NCBI GenBank assembly: GCA_019913005.1
Contig: JAIOHL010000252.1
Coordinates: forward strand, 124,001-188,000
DNA length: 64,000 nucleotides
Source of the DNA: Anaerolineae bacterium
GTDB taxonomy: Bacteria; Chloroflexota; Anaerolineae; Aggregatilineales; J027
Reading direction: 5' to 3'
The translations under genes were made by a program, and so were the position numbers. Below are positions 16,729-24,890 of the stretch, piece by piece; the stretch's first letter is position 1; each line of letters starts with the position of its first letter. The notes under the pieces were generated by a model, which was given only the letters and a program-made list of their open reading frames with translations, had not been told where the DNA came from and did no database searches.

Positions 16729-18048
16729 TTACAAACTGACGATATTGGCGTATTGCGTGAAGCGGCTGGTTGCATTGCGGGTATCCACAATCAATGGGCT
16801 ATGCTTCACGATAGTTTCCCAATCGTATGCGGTATGATCGGTCACGATTACCAAACAATCGAGCGATTCAAGCCATTCAGTTGAAAATGGGGTGGAGTGC
16901 GAAACCTCATCATTTTCTAACCGGATGCTTGGGACATGAGGATCATTCCACTCGACCTCTGCTCCTTTTTCATTAAGCAAGTGGATAATATCCAGTGCTG
17001 GACTTTCGCGGACATCGTCAATATCACGCTTATAGGCTACTCCCAGTACCCCGATTCGTGATGATCGAATCGGTTTGACGACGTTGTTTAGCGCCTCAGC
17101 TACTTTATCTACTACATAGAATGGCATGTGTGTATTGATTTCACTCGCCAGTTCAATGAAGCGGGCATTATAGTTTAGCGCCTTCAATTTCCAGCTTAAA
17201 TAATGGGGATCAACTGGAATGCAATGCCCGCCGAGGCCCGGTCCCGGATAAAACGGCATAAAGCCGAAGGGCTTACTTTTGGCTGCTTCAATGATTTCCC
17301 AGACATCCAAACTTAGCTTGTCACACATCAAAGCCATTTCATTAACTAGGCCGATGTTGACAGCCCGGAAGGTGTTTTCGAGCAGCTTGACCATTTCAGC
17401 AGCGGTGGGGGAGGAAACTTTAACTACCTTCTCGACGATGGTCTGGTAATAAGCTGTGACAATTTCCGTGCAGGCGGGTGTGATGCCTCCCACGACTTTC
17501 GGAGTGTTGTACACCGCGTATTTTTCATTGCCGGGGTCAATGCGCTCGGGCGAAAAGGCGACGAATACATCCTGCCCGACAGTGAACCCACGTCTTTCGA
17601 CTTCAGGCCCAACGATTTCTTCCGTTGTGCCGGGATAGGTGGTGCTTTCTAGGACAATCAACATTCCGGCGTGACAAATTTCGGCGACATGCGATGTGGC
17701 ATCCAAGACAAAGGACATATCGGGGTCTTTGGTTTTGCGAAGGGGTGTTGGTACGCAGATGCTCACGGCATCAACGGTTTCGAGGGCACTATAATTGGTG
17801 AACGCCTGTAACTTACCGCTTCTGACGAGGGGGGCAAGTTGACTGGTTGGAATGTCGGGAATATAACTTTCACCTGAATTAAGTTTATCAACTTTCCATT
17901 CGGAAAGATCAATCCCAATCACTCTAAATCCGGCCTCAGCGAAGGCTACTGCCAAAGGCAAGCCTACATAACCTAAACCTACAATACCAATTGTGGCTGT
18001 TCCATCACTAAATCGAGATAACAACTGCTGACGATAATCGGTACTCAT
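16729..18048 (-). CDS. UDP-N-acetylhexosamine 6-dehydrogenase (WbpA/WecC-type)
   Basis: Oxidises C6 of a UDP-HexNAc to the uronic acid using two NAD+. Features: GIVGLGYVGLPLAVAFAEAGF (Rossmann), CVPTPL, ESTTYPGTT, FSPERIDPG, the ENTFRAVNIGLVNEMA helix, and the catalytic cysteine in GGHCIPVDP. SPERIDPGN and the about 440-residue length fit UDP-GlcNAc/ManNAc dehydrogenases better than UDP-glucose dehydrogenase. ATG at 18048 is preferred over 18117 because GGAG lies nine bases upstream and the Rossmann strand then starts at about residue 18. Together with the 4-epimerase it would give a HexNAc uronic acid, a plausible substrate for the AsnB-like amidotransferase at 47898-49733. Confidence 0.9.
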   Translation of the reverse strand: MSTDYRQQLLSRFSDGTATIGIVGLGYVGLPLAVAFAEAGFRVIGIDLSEWKVDKLNSGESYIPDIPTSQLAPLVRSGKLQAFTNYSALETVDAVSICVPTPLRKTKDPDMSFVLDATSHVAEICHAGMLIVLESTTYPGTTEEIVGPEVERRGFTVGQDVFVAFSPERIDPGNEKYAVYNTPKVVGGITPACTEIVTAYYQTIVEKVVKVSSPTAAEMVKLLENTFRAVNIGLVNEMALMCDKLSLDVWEIIEAAKSKPFGFMPFYPGPGLGGHCIPVDPHYLSWKLKALNYNARFIELASEINTHMPFYVVDKVAEALNNVVKPIRSSRIGVLGVAYKRDIDDVRESPALDIIHLLNEKGAEVEWNDPHVPSIRLENDEVSHSTPFSTEWLESLDCLVIVTDHTAYDWETIVKHSPLIVDTRNATSRFTQYANIVSL

Positions 18049-18128
18049 AGACGGTTTCTCCATCTTTTTATACAGAGGTTCTAAATTAACAATTGAACCC
18101 AATAAGATGGGTATCAACTAGTTTTTCT

Positions 18129-19499
18129 CTATTCTTCCGATGTGACTGGCTCAAGGTAATACAAGTCAGGTTGCCCTTCTGCGATCCATCCGGTTTGACC
18201 GTTTTCCAATTTGACCTCCCACCATAAAATGTCGTCCCGGCAAACTGGTAGACTTACTGTACGCACTATGATCCCTGCTGCGACCATATCTAAAATTGCA
18301 CCATTGAAACCCGGCATCTCTCGCAATCGTACTCCCTCCCCATAGATAACACGAGCCGATTGATTCACCTGTAAGCGGGTCTTCGGGGCCAAATTACACA
18401 CGATGGTTTGAGCATCAATGGTAGGTGTTAGGGTCGGTAGGGGAGTAAAAGTCAATGTTGGTGTACTGCTAGGGAAGAGCGTGTTAGTCGGAATCAGTGT
18501 TAGAGATGATGTTGCGGTATGAGTACGAGTGGGACTCGGAATCGGGGTAAAGGTTCGGGTTCTCGTCGGCGAAGATGTCATAGTCGCGGTAGCTGTTGGT
18601 GTCGAACTAGGTCGGGGTGTACGAGTAGAACTAGCCGTTTGAGTGGATGTCAAACTACTTGTCGGCGTGCGTGTGATGGTGCGACTTGGGGGCATTGTGT
18701 TCGTTCTGGATGGCTGAGATGCTGCAGAATCACTGGGGGCCAATCTAGTTGACGAAGGCGTGGCTGTTATTGTGTTTGTAGCGGTCACACTCGGCGCGGT
18801 AGTGTGAGTTTGAGTCGCAGACGGGCTACTCGTAAGAGTTGGGCTAGATGATGGGCTTGCTGTAGCGGCAGCGAGGACTTCGGTTGTCTGAGAACTGCTT
18901 GGCGAAGTGGTTGGTGTTGGAGAATCAGGATTTGTCGCTATTGCCGCCTGCGTTGACGAAGCGACTTGGGTATTGGTCTTTTCCACTAATCGCTCGGCAT
19001 GTTCGGAATCTTTGTCTCTATCTTGTAGCAGATACCCTACCCCCAAAGCCATCAAAATGGCTATGACAATCAAAGCCGCGAAAACTGGTAGGCGATTGGG
19101 AGGTCTAAGCTGAATTTCCGCCTGCTGTAGCCGTGATAGCGTATCTAAGAGAGCAGCACTTTTTTCTTGAGTAAGGCCTTGCGTCATATCAAGTGGCGCA
19201 AAGCGTCCCGGTAGGGCAAACAAAGTTCTCGTGGGACGTACTTGAATGGGCTGCATTACTTTGCCGAGCCGAATGGCTTCTTGGACTTGGGCTTCCCATC
19301 GTCCTGACCCTAAGGCAGTGGGGCTAATCAGATAGATAAATATCTCACAGTTCCCGATCTCGGCTAGTAAGTCTTCGGTGCTAAGCTGCTGTTCACTGAG
19401 TTGAATGGTTGCACTTTTGAAGGCTTGCCTAAGTAAATCAGCAAGTTGCTGTGCAAAATCATGCTCTTGAGGAGAATGACAAATGTAGAAATATCGCAT
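18129..19499 (-). CDS. TIR-like domain, transmembrane helix, Ser/Thr-Pro linker and SH3-like domain
   Basis: Unusual four-part protein of 456 residues. Residues 1-135 look like a TIR domain: YFYICHSPQEHDFAQQLADLL, IFIYLISPTALGSGRWEAQVQEAIRLGK. A transmembrane helix follows (about 142-160), then about 200 residues of Ser/Thr with regular TPS/TRT motifs (likely O-glycosylated or simply extended), then an SH3b-like domain (ARVIYGEGVRLREMPG...WWEVKLENGQTGWIAEG). The topology puts TIR inside and SH3 outside. The glutamate that catalyses NAD cleavage in TIR NADases normally sits four residues after the conserved Trp; here that position is Val, with Glu at +1 and +6, so enzymatic activity is doubtful. 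Role unknown; it may sense the wall or glycan. Confidence 0.72.
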   Translation of the reverse strand: MRYFYICHSPQEHDFAQQLADLLRQAFKSATIQLSEQQLSTEDLLAEIGNCEIFIYLISPTALGSGRWEAQVQEAIRLGKVMQPIQVRPTRTLFALPGRFAPLDMTQGLTQEKSAALLDTLSRLQQAEIQLRPPNRLPVFAALIVIAILMALGVGYLLQDRDKDSEHAERLVEKTNTQVASSTQAAIATNPDSPTPTTSPSSSQTTEVLAAATASPSSSPTLTSSPSATQTHTTAPSVTATNTITATPSSTRLAPSDSAASQPSRTNTMPPSRTITRTPTSSLTSTQTASSTRTPRPSSTPTATATMTSSPTRTRTFTPIPSPTRTHTATSSLTLIPTNTLFPSSTPTLTFTPLPTLTPTIDAQTIVCNLAPKTRLQVNQSARVIYGEGVRLREMPGFNGAILDMVAAGIIVRTVSLPVCRDDILWWEVKLENGQTGWIAEGQPDLYYLEPVTSEE

Positions 19500-19515
19500 T
19501 GGTTTTTAAAAACCA
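19500..19515. promoter_or_regulatory. 16-bp perfect palindrome abutting the TIR-protein start codon
   Basis: TGGTTTTTAAAAACCA is its own reverse complement and touches the ATG on the minus strand. No Shine-Dalgarno sequence is present there, so the gene may be leaderless, with the palindrome as operator; this is inference. Confidence 0.4.
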
Positions 19516-19648
19516 CTTCTAAGTTGAAGACAAAAGACTTGGCTGTCTACTCACCATCAATCTTGGGCTGATTTCAAAGGGTCTTCAATGTTGTTTTCCA
19601 TAAGCGAGGTGAGGGTCAAACGTAAAATTGTGCCAGTTATTTCAAAAC

Positions 19649-19673
19649 AACGGGGTCACAATTGGACCCCGTT
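19649..19673 (-). terminator. Rho-independent-type hairpin after the FecR-like gene
   Basis: AACGGGGTC (19649-19657) and GACCCCGTT (19665-19673) form a nine-base perfect stem around a seven-base loop. Read on the minus strand it is followed by GTTTTG. It lies 38 bp beyond the stop of the gene at 19711-20991, between it and the TIR gene, so the two minus-strand genes are probably separate transcripts. Confidence 0.65.
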
Positions 19674-19710
19674 ATCGAATTCTGTCTAGGCTTCAATTTC
19701 CATCGTATCT

Positions 19711-20991
19711 CTACGGAAGCAATCCCAAGTAGCGGCAAACACTAGCTGGGATTTTACCTTCTTGGCACAACCGACGCGCAATTGCCAGTAGCGTTGGATC
19801 TGAGAAGATAATCTGTTGAATGACGCCGCCAATACCCGACGCAATGATAATTACAGGAATTGGAATAGGCCGATGAGTGATGTTTGTTGGTAGATTCCCG
19901 AGTGGTGTCAAACTCAACGCATCACCGCGAGTCATTCGAAGCAGTCTTGGTTTTCCGCAACGTGTATCAAGACCCTTGTCATCCTTGTCACCCTCGATAC
20001 CGAGGTCTTCAGCGGCACGTAAGCAGAGTCTCGCTTTATGGCCCGGCGGGATAATCAACTCATTGGACGTATCAGGGAACAAGGTCGTCACGCCACCCAG
20101 TGTATAGACTTCCATAACGCGGGTTGAAGGTAGACGGAAGACAGTAGTGGCTTCTTCGAATCGAACGTCTACTTCATTAATGCGCATATCCACTTGTTTA
20201 AATTCCAGTGGAGTCTGAGCAACCATTAGGGGTGGGGGAGTCTGAGTTCTGCATTGACGGCTGAAGGAAGCAGTTGTCAGATAATATTCTTGCATAGGAG
20301 TGCGGTTATCAGGGTCAATCTTGGGCAGGGTGCTAATATCAGGTGATCCCAAGTCTTCGGCTTTTACCCAACCATTTTGTCCCTCAAACAAGACGCGCAA
20401 GTAGTTACCATCTAAGCTCGCAGCATCTGCAAACAAATTCTCACCACTCGCTAGACTTCCTATAGTTTCTGAAAAATTGAAGTCTTTGAATACTTCAGTC
20501 TCGGAGCTTGTACTCACAAAAATTGGCTCAACCGGGACATATTCCATTTCAGGCTCAACATCTGATTCAATTTGACCCTCGCCAACCAATACCAGAGAGG
20601 CGGCATCAACTGAACTATGAATATTTGCCTGTGGCTTGAGGACAGTAATGCCATATTCTGAAGTCGAAGTCTTGATGGCTGATGTCATCAATGATTCCAA
20701 TTCGGTCAATTCGGCTCGATCCCCGGGTTCGCTAATGAGTGCATCATCATCTGAATCAATAAATGATGGGGTGACTGTTTTGAAACCATAACAAGCAGAA
20801 TTTCGATCAAGATTGCCACAATTTGTACCTGTTTGGGCAAATGCATCTCGAACCAGTGTGGCACAGACATTAGTTTGCTGCGATGAAATCGGGGATAATG
20901 GATTTTCGGACTGTGCATGGCTGGATTGAGGTATATTGACTAGAACAAGTACAACCACAACAACAATGAGTGTTATATGTCTTAAATACAT
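19711..20991 (-). CDS. Secreted SH3/FecR-like protein, paralogue of the gene at 8659-10371
   Basis: Exported protein of unknown function. With ATG at 20991 (GAGGA eight bases upstream; a TTG at 21006 is less likely) it starts with a clear signal peptide ending in SSHAQ. The first part matches the protein encoded at 8659-10371: Cys-x(n)-Cys module ending SACYG, then PGDRAELTELESLM, an SH3-like strand set (YLRVLFEGQNGWVK), TPMQEYYL, and a FecR-like domain (MRINEVDVRFEEATTVFRLPS, IIPPGHKARLC). It lacks the Asn/Gly-rich region and has a different C-terminus with a Gly/Ile-rich hydrophobic stretch (IPVIIIASGIGGVI). Its position beside the Wzc gene suggests a link to the surface glycan. Confidence 0.78.
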   Translation of the reverse strand: MYLRHITLIVVVVVLVLVNIPQSSHAQSENPLSPISSQQTNVCATLVRDAFAQTGTNCGNLDRNSACYGFKTVTPSFIDSDDDALISEPGDRAELTELESLMTSAIKTSTSEYGITVLKPQANIHSSVDAASLVLVGEGQIESDVEPEMEYVPVEPIFVSTSSETEVFKDFNFSETIGSLASGENLFADAASLDGNYLRVLFEGQNGWVKAEDLGSPDISTLPKIDPDNRTPMQEYYLTTASFSRQCRTQTPPPLMVAQTPLEFKQVDMRINEVDVRFEEATTVFRLPSTRVMEVYTLGGVTTLFPDTSNELIIPPGHKARLCLRAAEDLGIEGDKDDKGLDTRCGKPRLLRMTRGDALSLTPLGNLPTNITHRPIPIPVIIIASGIGGVIQQIIFSDPTLLAIARRLCQEGKIPASVCRYLGLLP

Positions 20992-21091
20992 CCCTAATGT
21001 CCTCAACCTCTCTTAGGATAAATTTACAGGGCGAGTCATCATGAATTAGTATATCAAATAACAGACCAATTTTGCCACTAATTTAATTTGT

Positions 21092-21105
21092 GTGCAATTT
21101 TGCAC
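21092..21105. promoter_or_regulatory. Operator-like palindrome in the divergent promoter region of the glycan operon
   Basis: GTGCAA-TT-TTGCAC is a perfect hyphenated palindrome in the AT-rich 200-bp gap between the divergent FecR-like and Wzc-like genes. Two TTGACA hexamers occur nearby (around 21144 and 21163), but neither has a good -10 at proper spacing. The palindrome is a reasonable regulator site for either direction. Confidence 0.35.
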
Positions 21106-21190
21106 TTTGCAATTTTCTGAAAATATAGACAATAGTGATTACATTGACAATTATATCCTAAATTGACATCATAGCTAGAAACAAAATTCT

Positions 21191-22912
21191 ATGGAATTAA
21201 CGCAATATATCCGCCTTCTTAGGAAATGGTTGTGGCTTATTCTTTTAGTGGCATTTCTCGGCGGAAGTAGCAGTTTTATCTTCCGCAGTCGCCAAGAAAG
21301 AACTTATCAAGCACAGGTTACTATTTTTGTTGGTAGTTTCCGCGAAGACCCCAACCCCGGAAGCGGTGAGATCAATACTGGGACTCAATTAGCGTCAACT
21401 TATGCAGCATTGGCAACGACCTATAGTATTGCACAGGCAGCGGTTGAGGCAGGTGGGTTTCCCATTTCCCCCGATGGCCTTAGAGGAAGTATCACCACCA
21501 GTATTGTCCCTGAAACCTCCTTGTTAGTTCTGAGTGTCACCTATACCGACCCCATTTTGGCGGCGGATATGGCGAATCAAGTTGCCGAACAACTTATTCT
21601 CAACAGTCCGACTAATCTAACCCCTGATCAGCAAAGCCAACTTGATCTGGCAAATACAGAAATCTTACGCCTAACAGGTGAACTCGATAAGACTCGCCAA
21701 GATTTAAATGTCATAGATGGTCAGCTAGAGACGGAAACCGATCCCGACGAAATTGAGAGTTTGACAACCCGTCGTGATACACTCGTAGACCAGATCACCA
21801 GTATTTCCTCTACTATTGCTCAATATTCCAGCACGGTTGAAAATCTGCGCCGTCGTACCAATTCACTTGAAATCATTGAACGTGCGCGTGTCCCTAGTAG
21901 TCCCACTGGTACGGGAACACTTCAAGTTACCCTATTGGGTGCTATGGTAGGGGCAGCTTTAGCTTTCGGGGCAGTTCTGTTAATCGAATATTTGAATGAT
22001 ACGATTAAGATGCCCGAAGAGGTGACACACCTTTTATCCGTGCCTGTTTTAGGAACTATTTTTCGATTCGGCAAGTCAGGTGAGAATTACTCGAAACGCC
22101 TGATTACCTATCTACAACCGAACTCGCCTGTTTCCGAGAGTTATCGTACTCTCCGTACTAATCTGCTCTATACCTCACAAAATGGCGGTAAACAAGCCTA
22201 TATTGTCACTAGCCCCGGCCCAGAAGAAGGGAAATCGGTTACGGCAGCTAACCTAGCAGTCGTTATGGCAACTGCAGGCCTGCAAGTTCTGTTAGTAGAT
22301 GCAGACTTACGACGACCCAAAGTCCATGAAATTTTTGATCTGAAGAATGAAATTGGCTTGACAACGCTTTTGTTTGCCGATCCCACCAATCCCTCAAAAC
22401 CCTCCGAAGCCGATGCTGAAAAAACGAATGCGGAGTTTTCAACACGATTGCGCCAATGTATTCAAAGTACATCCGTACCGCGTTTGCGGGTAATTACCAG
22501 TGGATTTATTCCCTCGAATCCGGCTGAAATTTTGGGATCGGCTTTGATGAAACGCTGGTTTGAACTCTTTCAATCTTCTACCAATATTGATGTTATAATA
22601 TTTGATACACCACCTGTGTTGGTGGTAGCGGACAGTGCTGTTTTAGCTGCGACTATCAATGTTCCTGTTCTTTTGGTTGTCCAAGCAGGCCGGACACGAA
22701 GAGGGGCAGCTTTGCGCACTAAAGACCAACTGGACACATTGGGGGCCGAGTTGGTGGGGATTTCGTTGAATCAAGTGAATCCTGCTGAACAAAATTATGG
22801 CTATGGGTATGGTGGCGGGTATTACTACTACTATGCCAATTCTGAGAATGGACAAGGTCAACTTTCGGCGTGGAGGCGTCTTGTAAGTCGTTTTAAAAAG
22901 CTCAGCTCGTAA
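21191..22912 (+). CDS. Wzz-type chain-length regulator fused to a bacterial tyrosine autokinase (Wzc-like)
   Basis: Controls polysaccharide chain length and export by cycles of tyrosine phosphorylation. 573 residues: N-terminal Wzz domain with TM1 (about 13-31) and a periplasm-facing helical region, TM2 (about 248-270, TLLGAMVGAALAFGAVLLIEYL), then a BY-kinase domain with Walker A SPGPEEGKSVTAANLA, A' LLVDADLRRP and Walker B VIIFDTPPVL. The tail carries a tyrosine cluster (NYGYGYGGGYYYYYA), the expected autophosphorylation site. Adaptor and kinase are fused, as in Wzc, although no outer-membrane Wza gene is present, consistent with a monoderm. It is the first gene of the long plus-strand series; the ribosome site is weak. 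Confidence 0.92.
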   Translation: MELTQYIRLLRKWLWLILLVAFLGGSSSFIFRSRQERTYQAQVTIFVGSFREDPNPGSGEINTGTQLASTYAALATTYSIAQAAVEAGGFPISPDGLRGSITTSIVPETSLLVLSVTYTDPILAADMANQVAEQLILNSPTNLTPDQQSQLDLANTEILRLTGELDKTRQDLNVIDGQLETETDPDEIESLTTRRDTLVDQITSISSTIAQYSSTVENLRRRTNSLEIIERARVPSSPTGTGTLQVTLLGAMVGAALAFGAVLLIEYLNDTIKMPEEVTHLLSVPVLGTIFRFGKSGENYSKRLITYLQPNSPVSESYRTLRTNLLYTSQNGGKQAYIVTSPGPEEGKSVTAANLAVVMATAGLQVLLVDADLRRPKVHEIFDLKNEIGLTTLLFADPTNPSKPSEADAEKTNAEFSTRLRQCIQSTSVPRLRVITSGFIPSNPAEILGSALMKRWFELFQSSTNIDVIIFDTPPVLVVADSAVLAATINVPVLLVVQAGRTRRGAALRTKDQLDTLGAELVGISLNQVNPAEQNYGYGYGGGYYYYYANSENGQGQLSAWRRLVSRFKKLSS

Positions 22913-22964
22913 GGTTCTTAGCGATGTACCACATTTCGACTTAGGTGTTAGGGAGAACGTCCTA

Positions 22965-24872
22965 ATGAAAGGCTTGCTGCGAGAACTATTTTATTCCATT
23001 CGGATAAAGCGCTTCATAGCTTGGGCTACCATTGACGCCATTATCATCGTATTTGCTTATTTCATCGCTTTTTCCGTTCGCGCTGTAACTACTCCATTAT
23101 CACCATTCTTTGAGAGTTTACCTTTTATCACTTTTTGTTGTTTCATTACTGTCTTTTTTCAATATATTGCGGGCGTATACCATCGTATTTGGAGCAGAAC
23201 AGGGGTTCACGGCTTAACAAATTTAATGGGTGGTGTTGTGATGGCGACGATGACGATTCTCGCTATCGACATGTCTTCCCTTGCAGGTGATCGCCCATTA
23301 CCCATCAGTGTCGTGTTGGTGGCAAACGCCTTGTCATTTGTTGGTTTCATTGGTGTGCGCTATAGAACACGCCTAGTCACTGGGGTCCAATGGCGTTGGA
23401 AAGCTGTTTGGAATCAAGAATTTCCTTCTAAAAACTCCGTGAAAGTTCTCATCGTTGGGGCAGGTGAGTCAGGACAGGCATTAGCCACTCGGTTTAGAAA
23501 TCGAGCGGTGAACAGCCATGATTATAAGGTAGTCGGGTTTGCGGATGACGACACAGCTAAAAAAGGTTTCATGATCGAGGGCTATCGAGTGTTGGGCGAT
23601 TGTCATGATATTCCGACAATTGTGCAAAGTCACCAAATCGATTTGATTGTGATCGCTATCCACAAGATTTCGAGTAACGACCTCAATCGCATTCTCAGTT
23701 ATTGTGAAAAAACAGATGCTCTAATCAAGATGGCTCCCGATGTGCTTGCCTCGATTAGTAAGACGACCAATGCCCCTCTATTGCGTGATATGGAAGTAGA
23801 GGACTTCATTGGGCGTAAGCCTATCGGCAAGCACGAAGCGGTGGATTTGTCTGCTGTCTCAAACAAGATAGTACTCATAACGGGCGCTGCTGGATCTATT
23901 GGTTCGGAGCTAAGTCGGCAAATCCTAGATTACGAACCATCATGTGTGATTTTGCTGGATAACAACGAAAGTGGCCTTCACGATCTGGTTGTTGAGTTGA
24001 AAACTCGGTCTGGCAATTTGAAGCTCATAGATATTTTGGCAGATATCACCCGCCGTGCCTCTTTAGAATGCTTATTTGAAGAATATAAGCCTCAAGTGGT
24101 CTTTCATGCGGCAGCTTACAAGCATGTACCCCTGTTAGAGAAATACCCTGATGAGGGTGTGCGGGTCAATATTGGCGGAACTTATCACTTAGCGTCACTG
24201 GCCCAAGAACATCATGTCGAGCGTTTCGTCCTAATTTCAACGGATAAGGCAGTTAACCCGGTCAGCGTAATGGGCGCAACCAAGCGGATTTGTGAATTGT
24301 TGATGTACAGTTTTTCCAAACGCCATAACAACCGCACCCTCTTTGCATCTGTTCGGTTTGGCAACGTATTAGGCAGCCGGGGCAGTGTAGTGCCAACCTT
24401 TAATAAACAAATTGATAATGGTGGGCCTGTAACCGTTACACATCCCGATATGACTCGGTATTTTATGGCGATTCCAGAAGCAGTGAATTTGGTCATTCAT
24501 GCAGCTTGTCTGACACGAGGAAATGACTTGTTTATGCTTCATATGGGTGAGGTGGTGAAGATTGTGGAACTAGCCGAACGCATGATTCGGATGCGAGGAC
24601 TTCGCCCTCACAAAGATATCGTGATTGAATTCACTGGCGTTCGACCCGGTGAAAAACTGCATGAAGAATTGCATACGGGTGGAGAGGCTACTGAAGCCAC
24701 CATTCATCCAAACATTGAAAAAGTGATGGGTGAAGAGGTAAATTTTGACTGTGATCAGTTTTTTGAACGAGTTTTGCTGCTCCTTGACCGGGGTTTGTTG
24801 CCCAAAAATCCCCTATCTCAGCTTCAGCGACTTGTAAGCTCCAGAGATTTAATGGATAACGCAGCGGACTAA
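22965..24872 (+). CDS. Membrane-bound UDP-HexNAc 4,6-dehydratase (PglF/WbpM/CapD family)
   Basis: Converts UDP-GlcNAc to the UDP-4-keto-6-deoxy sugar, first step toward bacillosamine-type or 6-deoxyamino sugars. The 635-residue long form has four N-terminal transmembrane helices, a first Rossmann-like domain (VLIVGAGESGQALATRF), and a second SDR domain (VLITGAAGSIGSELSRQIL). The active-site region reads STDKAVNPVSVMGATKRICE: Met replaces the usual catalytic Tyr, giving the Ser-Met-Lys triad known for WbpM-type enzymes. Its natural partners in this window are the PglE-, PglD- and PglC-like genes at 52788-55274, about 28 kb downstream. Confidence 0.93.
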   Translation: MKGLLRELFYSIRIKRFIAWATIDAIIIVFAYFIAFSVRAVTTPLSPFFESLPFITFCCFITVFFQYIAGVYHRIWSRTGVHGLTNLMGGVVMATMTILAIDMSSLAGDRPLPISVVLVANALSFVGFIGVRYRTRLVTGVQWRWKAVWNQEFPSKNSVKVLIVGAGESGQALATRFRNRAVNSHDYKVVGFADDDTAKKGFMIEGYRVLGDCHDIPTIVQSHQIDLIVIAIHKISSNDLNRILSYCEKTDALIKMAPDVLASISKTTNAPLLRDMEVEDFIGRKPIGKHEAVDLSAVSNKIVLITGAAGSIGSELSRQILDYEPSCVILLDNNESGLHDLVVELKTRSGNLKLIDILADITRRASLECLFEEYKPQVVFHAAAYKHVPLLEKYPDEGVRVNIGGTYHLASLAQEHHVERFVLISTDKAVNPVSVMGATKRICELLMYSFSKRHNNRTLFASVRFGNVLGSRGSVVPTFNKQIDNGGPVTVTHPDMTRYFMAIPEAVNLVIHAACLTRGNDLFMLHMGEVVKIVELAERMIRMRGLRPHKDIVIEFTGVRPGEKLHEELHTGGEATEATIHPNIEKVMGEEVNFDCDQFFERVLLLLDRGLLPKNPLSQLQRLVSSRDLMDNAAD

Positions 24873-24890
24873 AAGATTTTTGAGGATTTG

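Noticed and set aside
18500-18950. Repeat or CRISPR in the TIR-protein gene
   Set aside because: It is the Ser/Thr-Pro-rich linker, a degenerate codon repeat inside an open frame.
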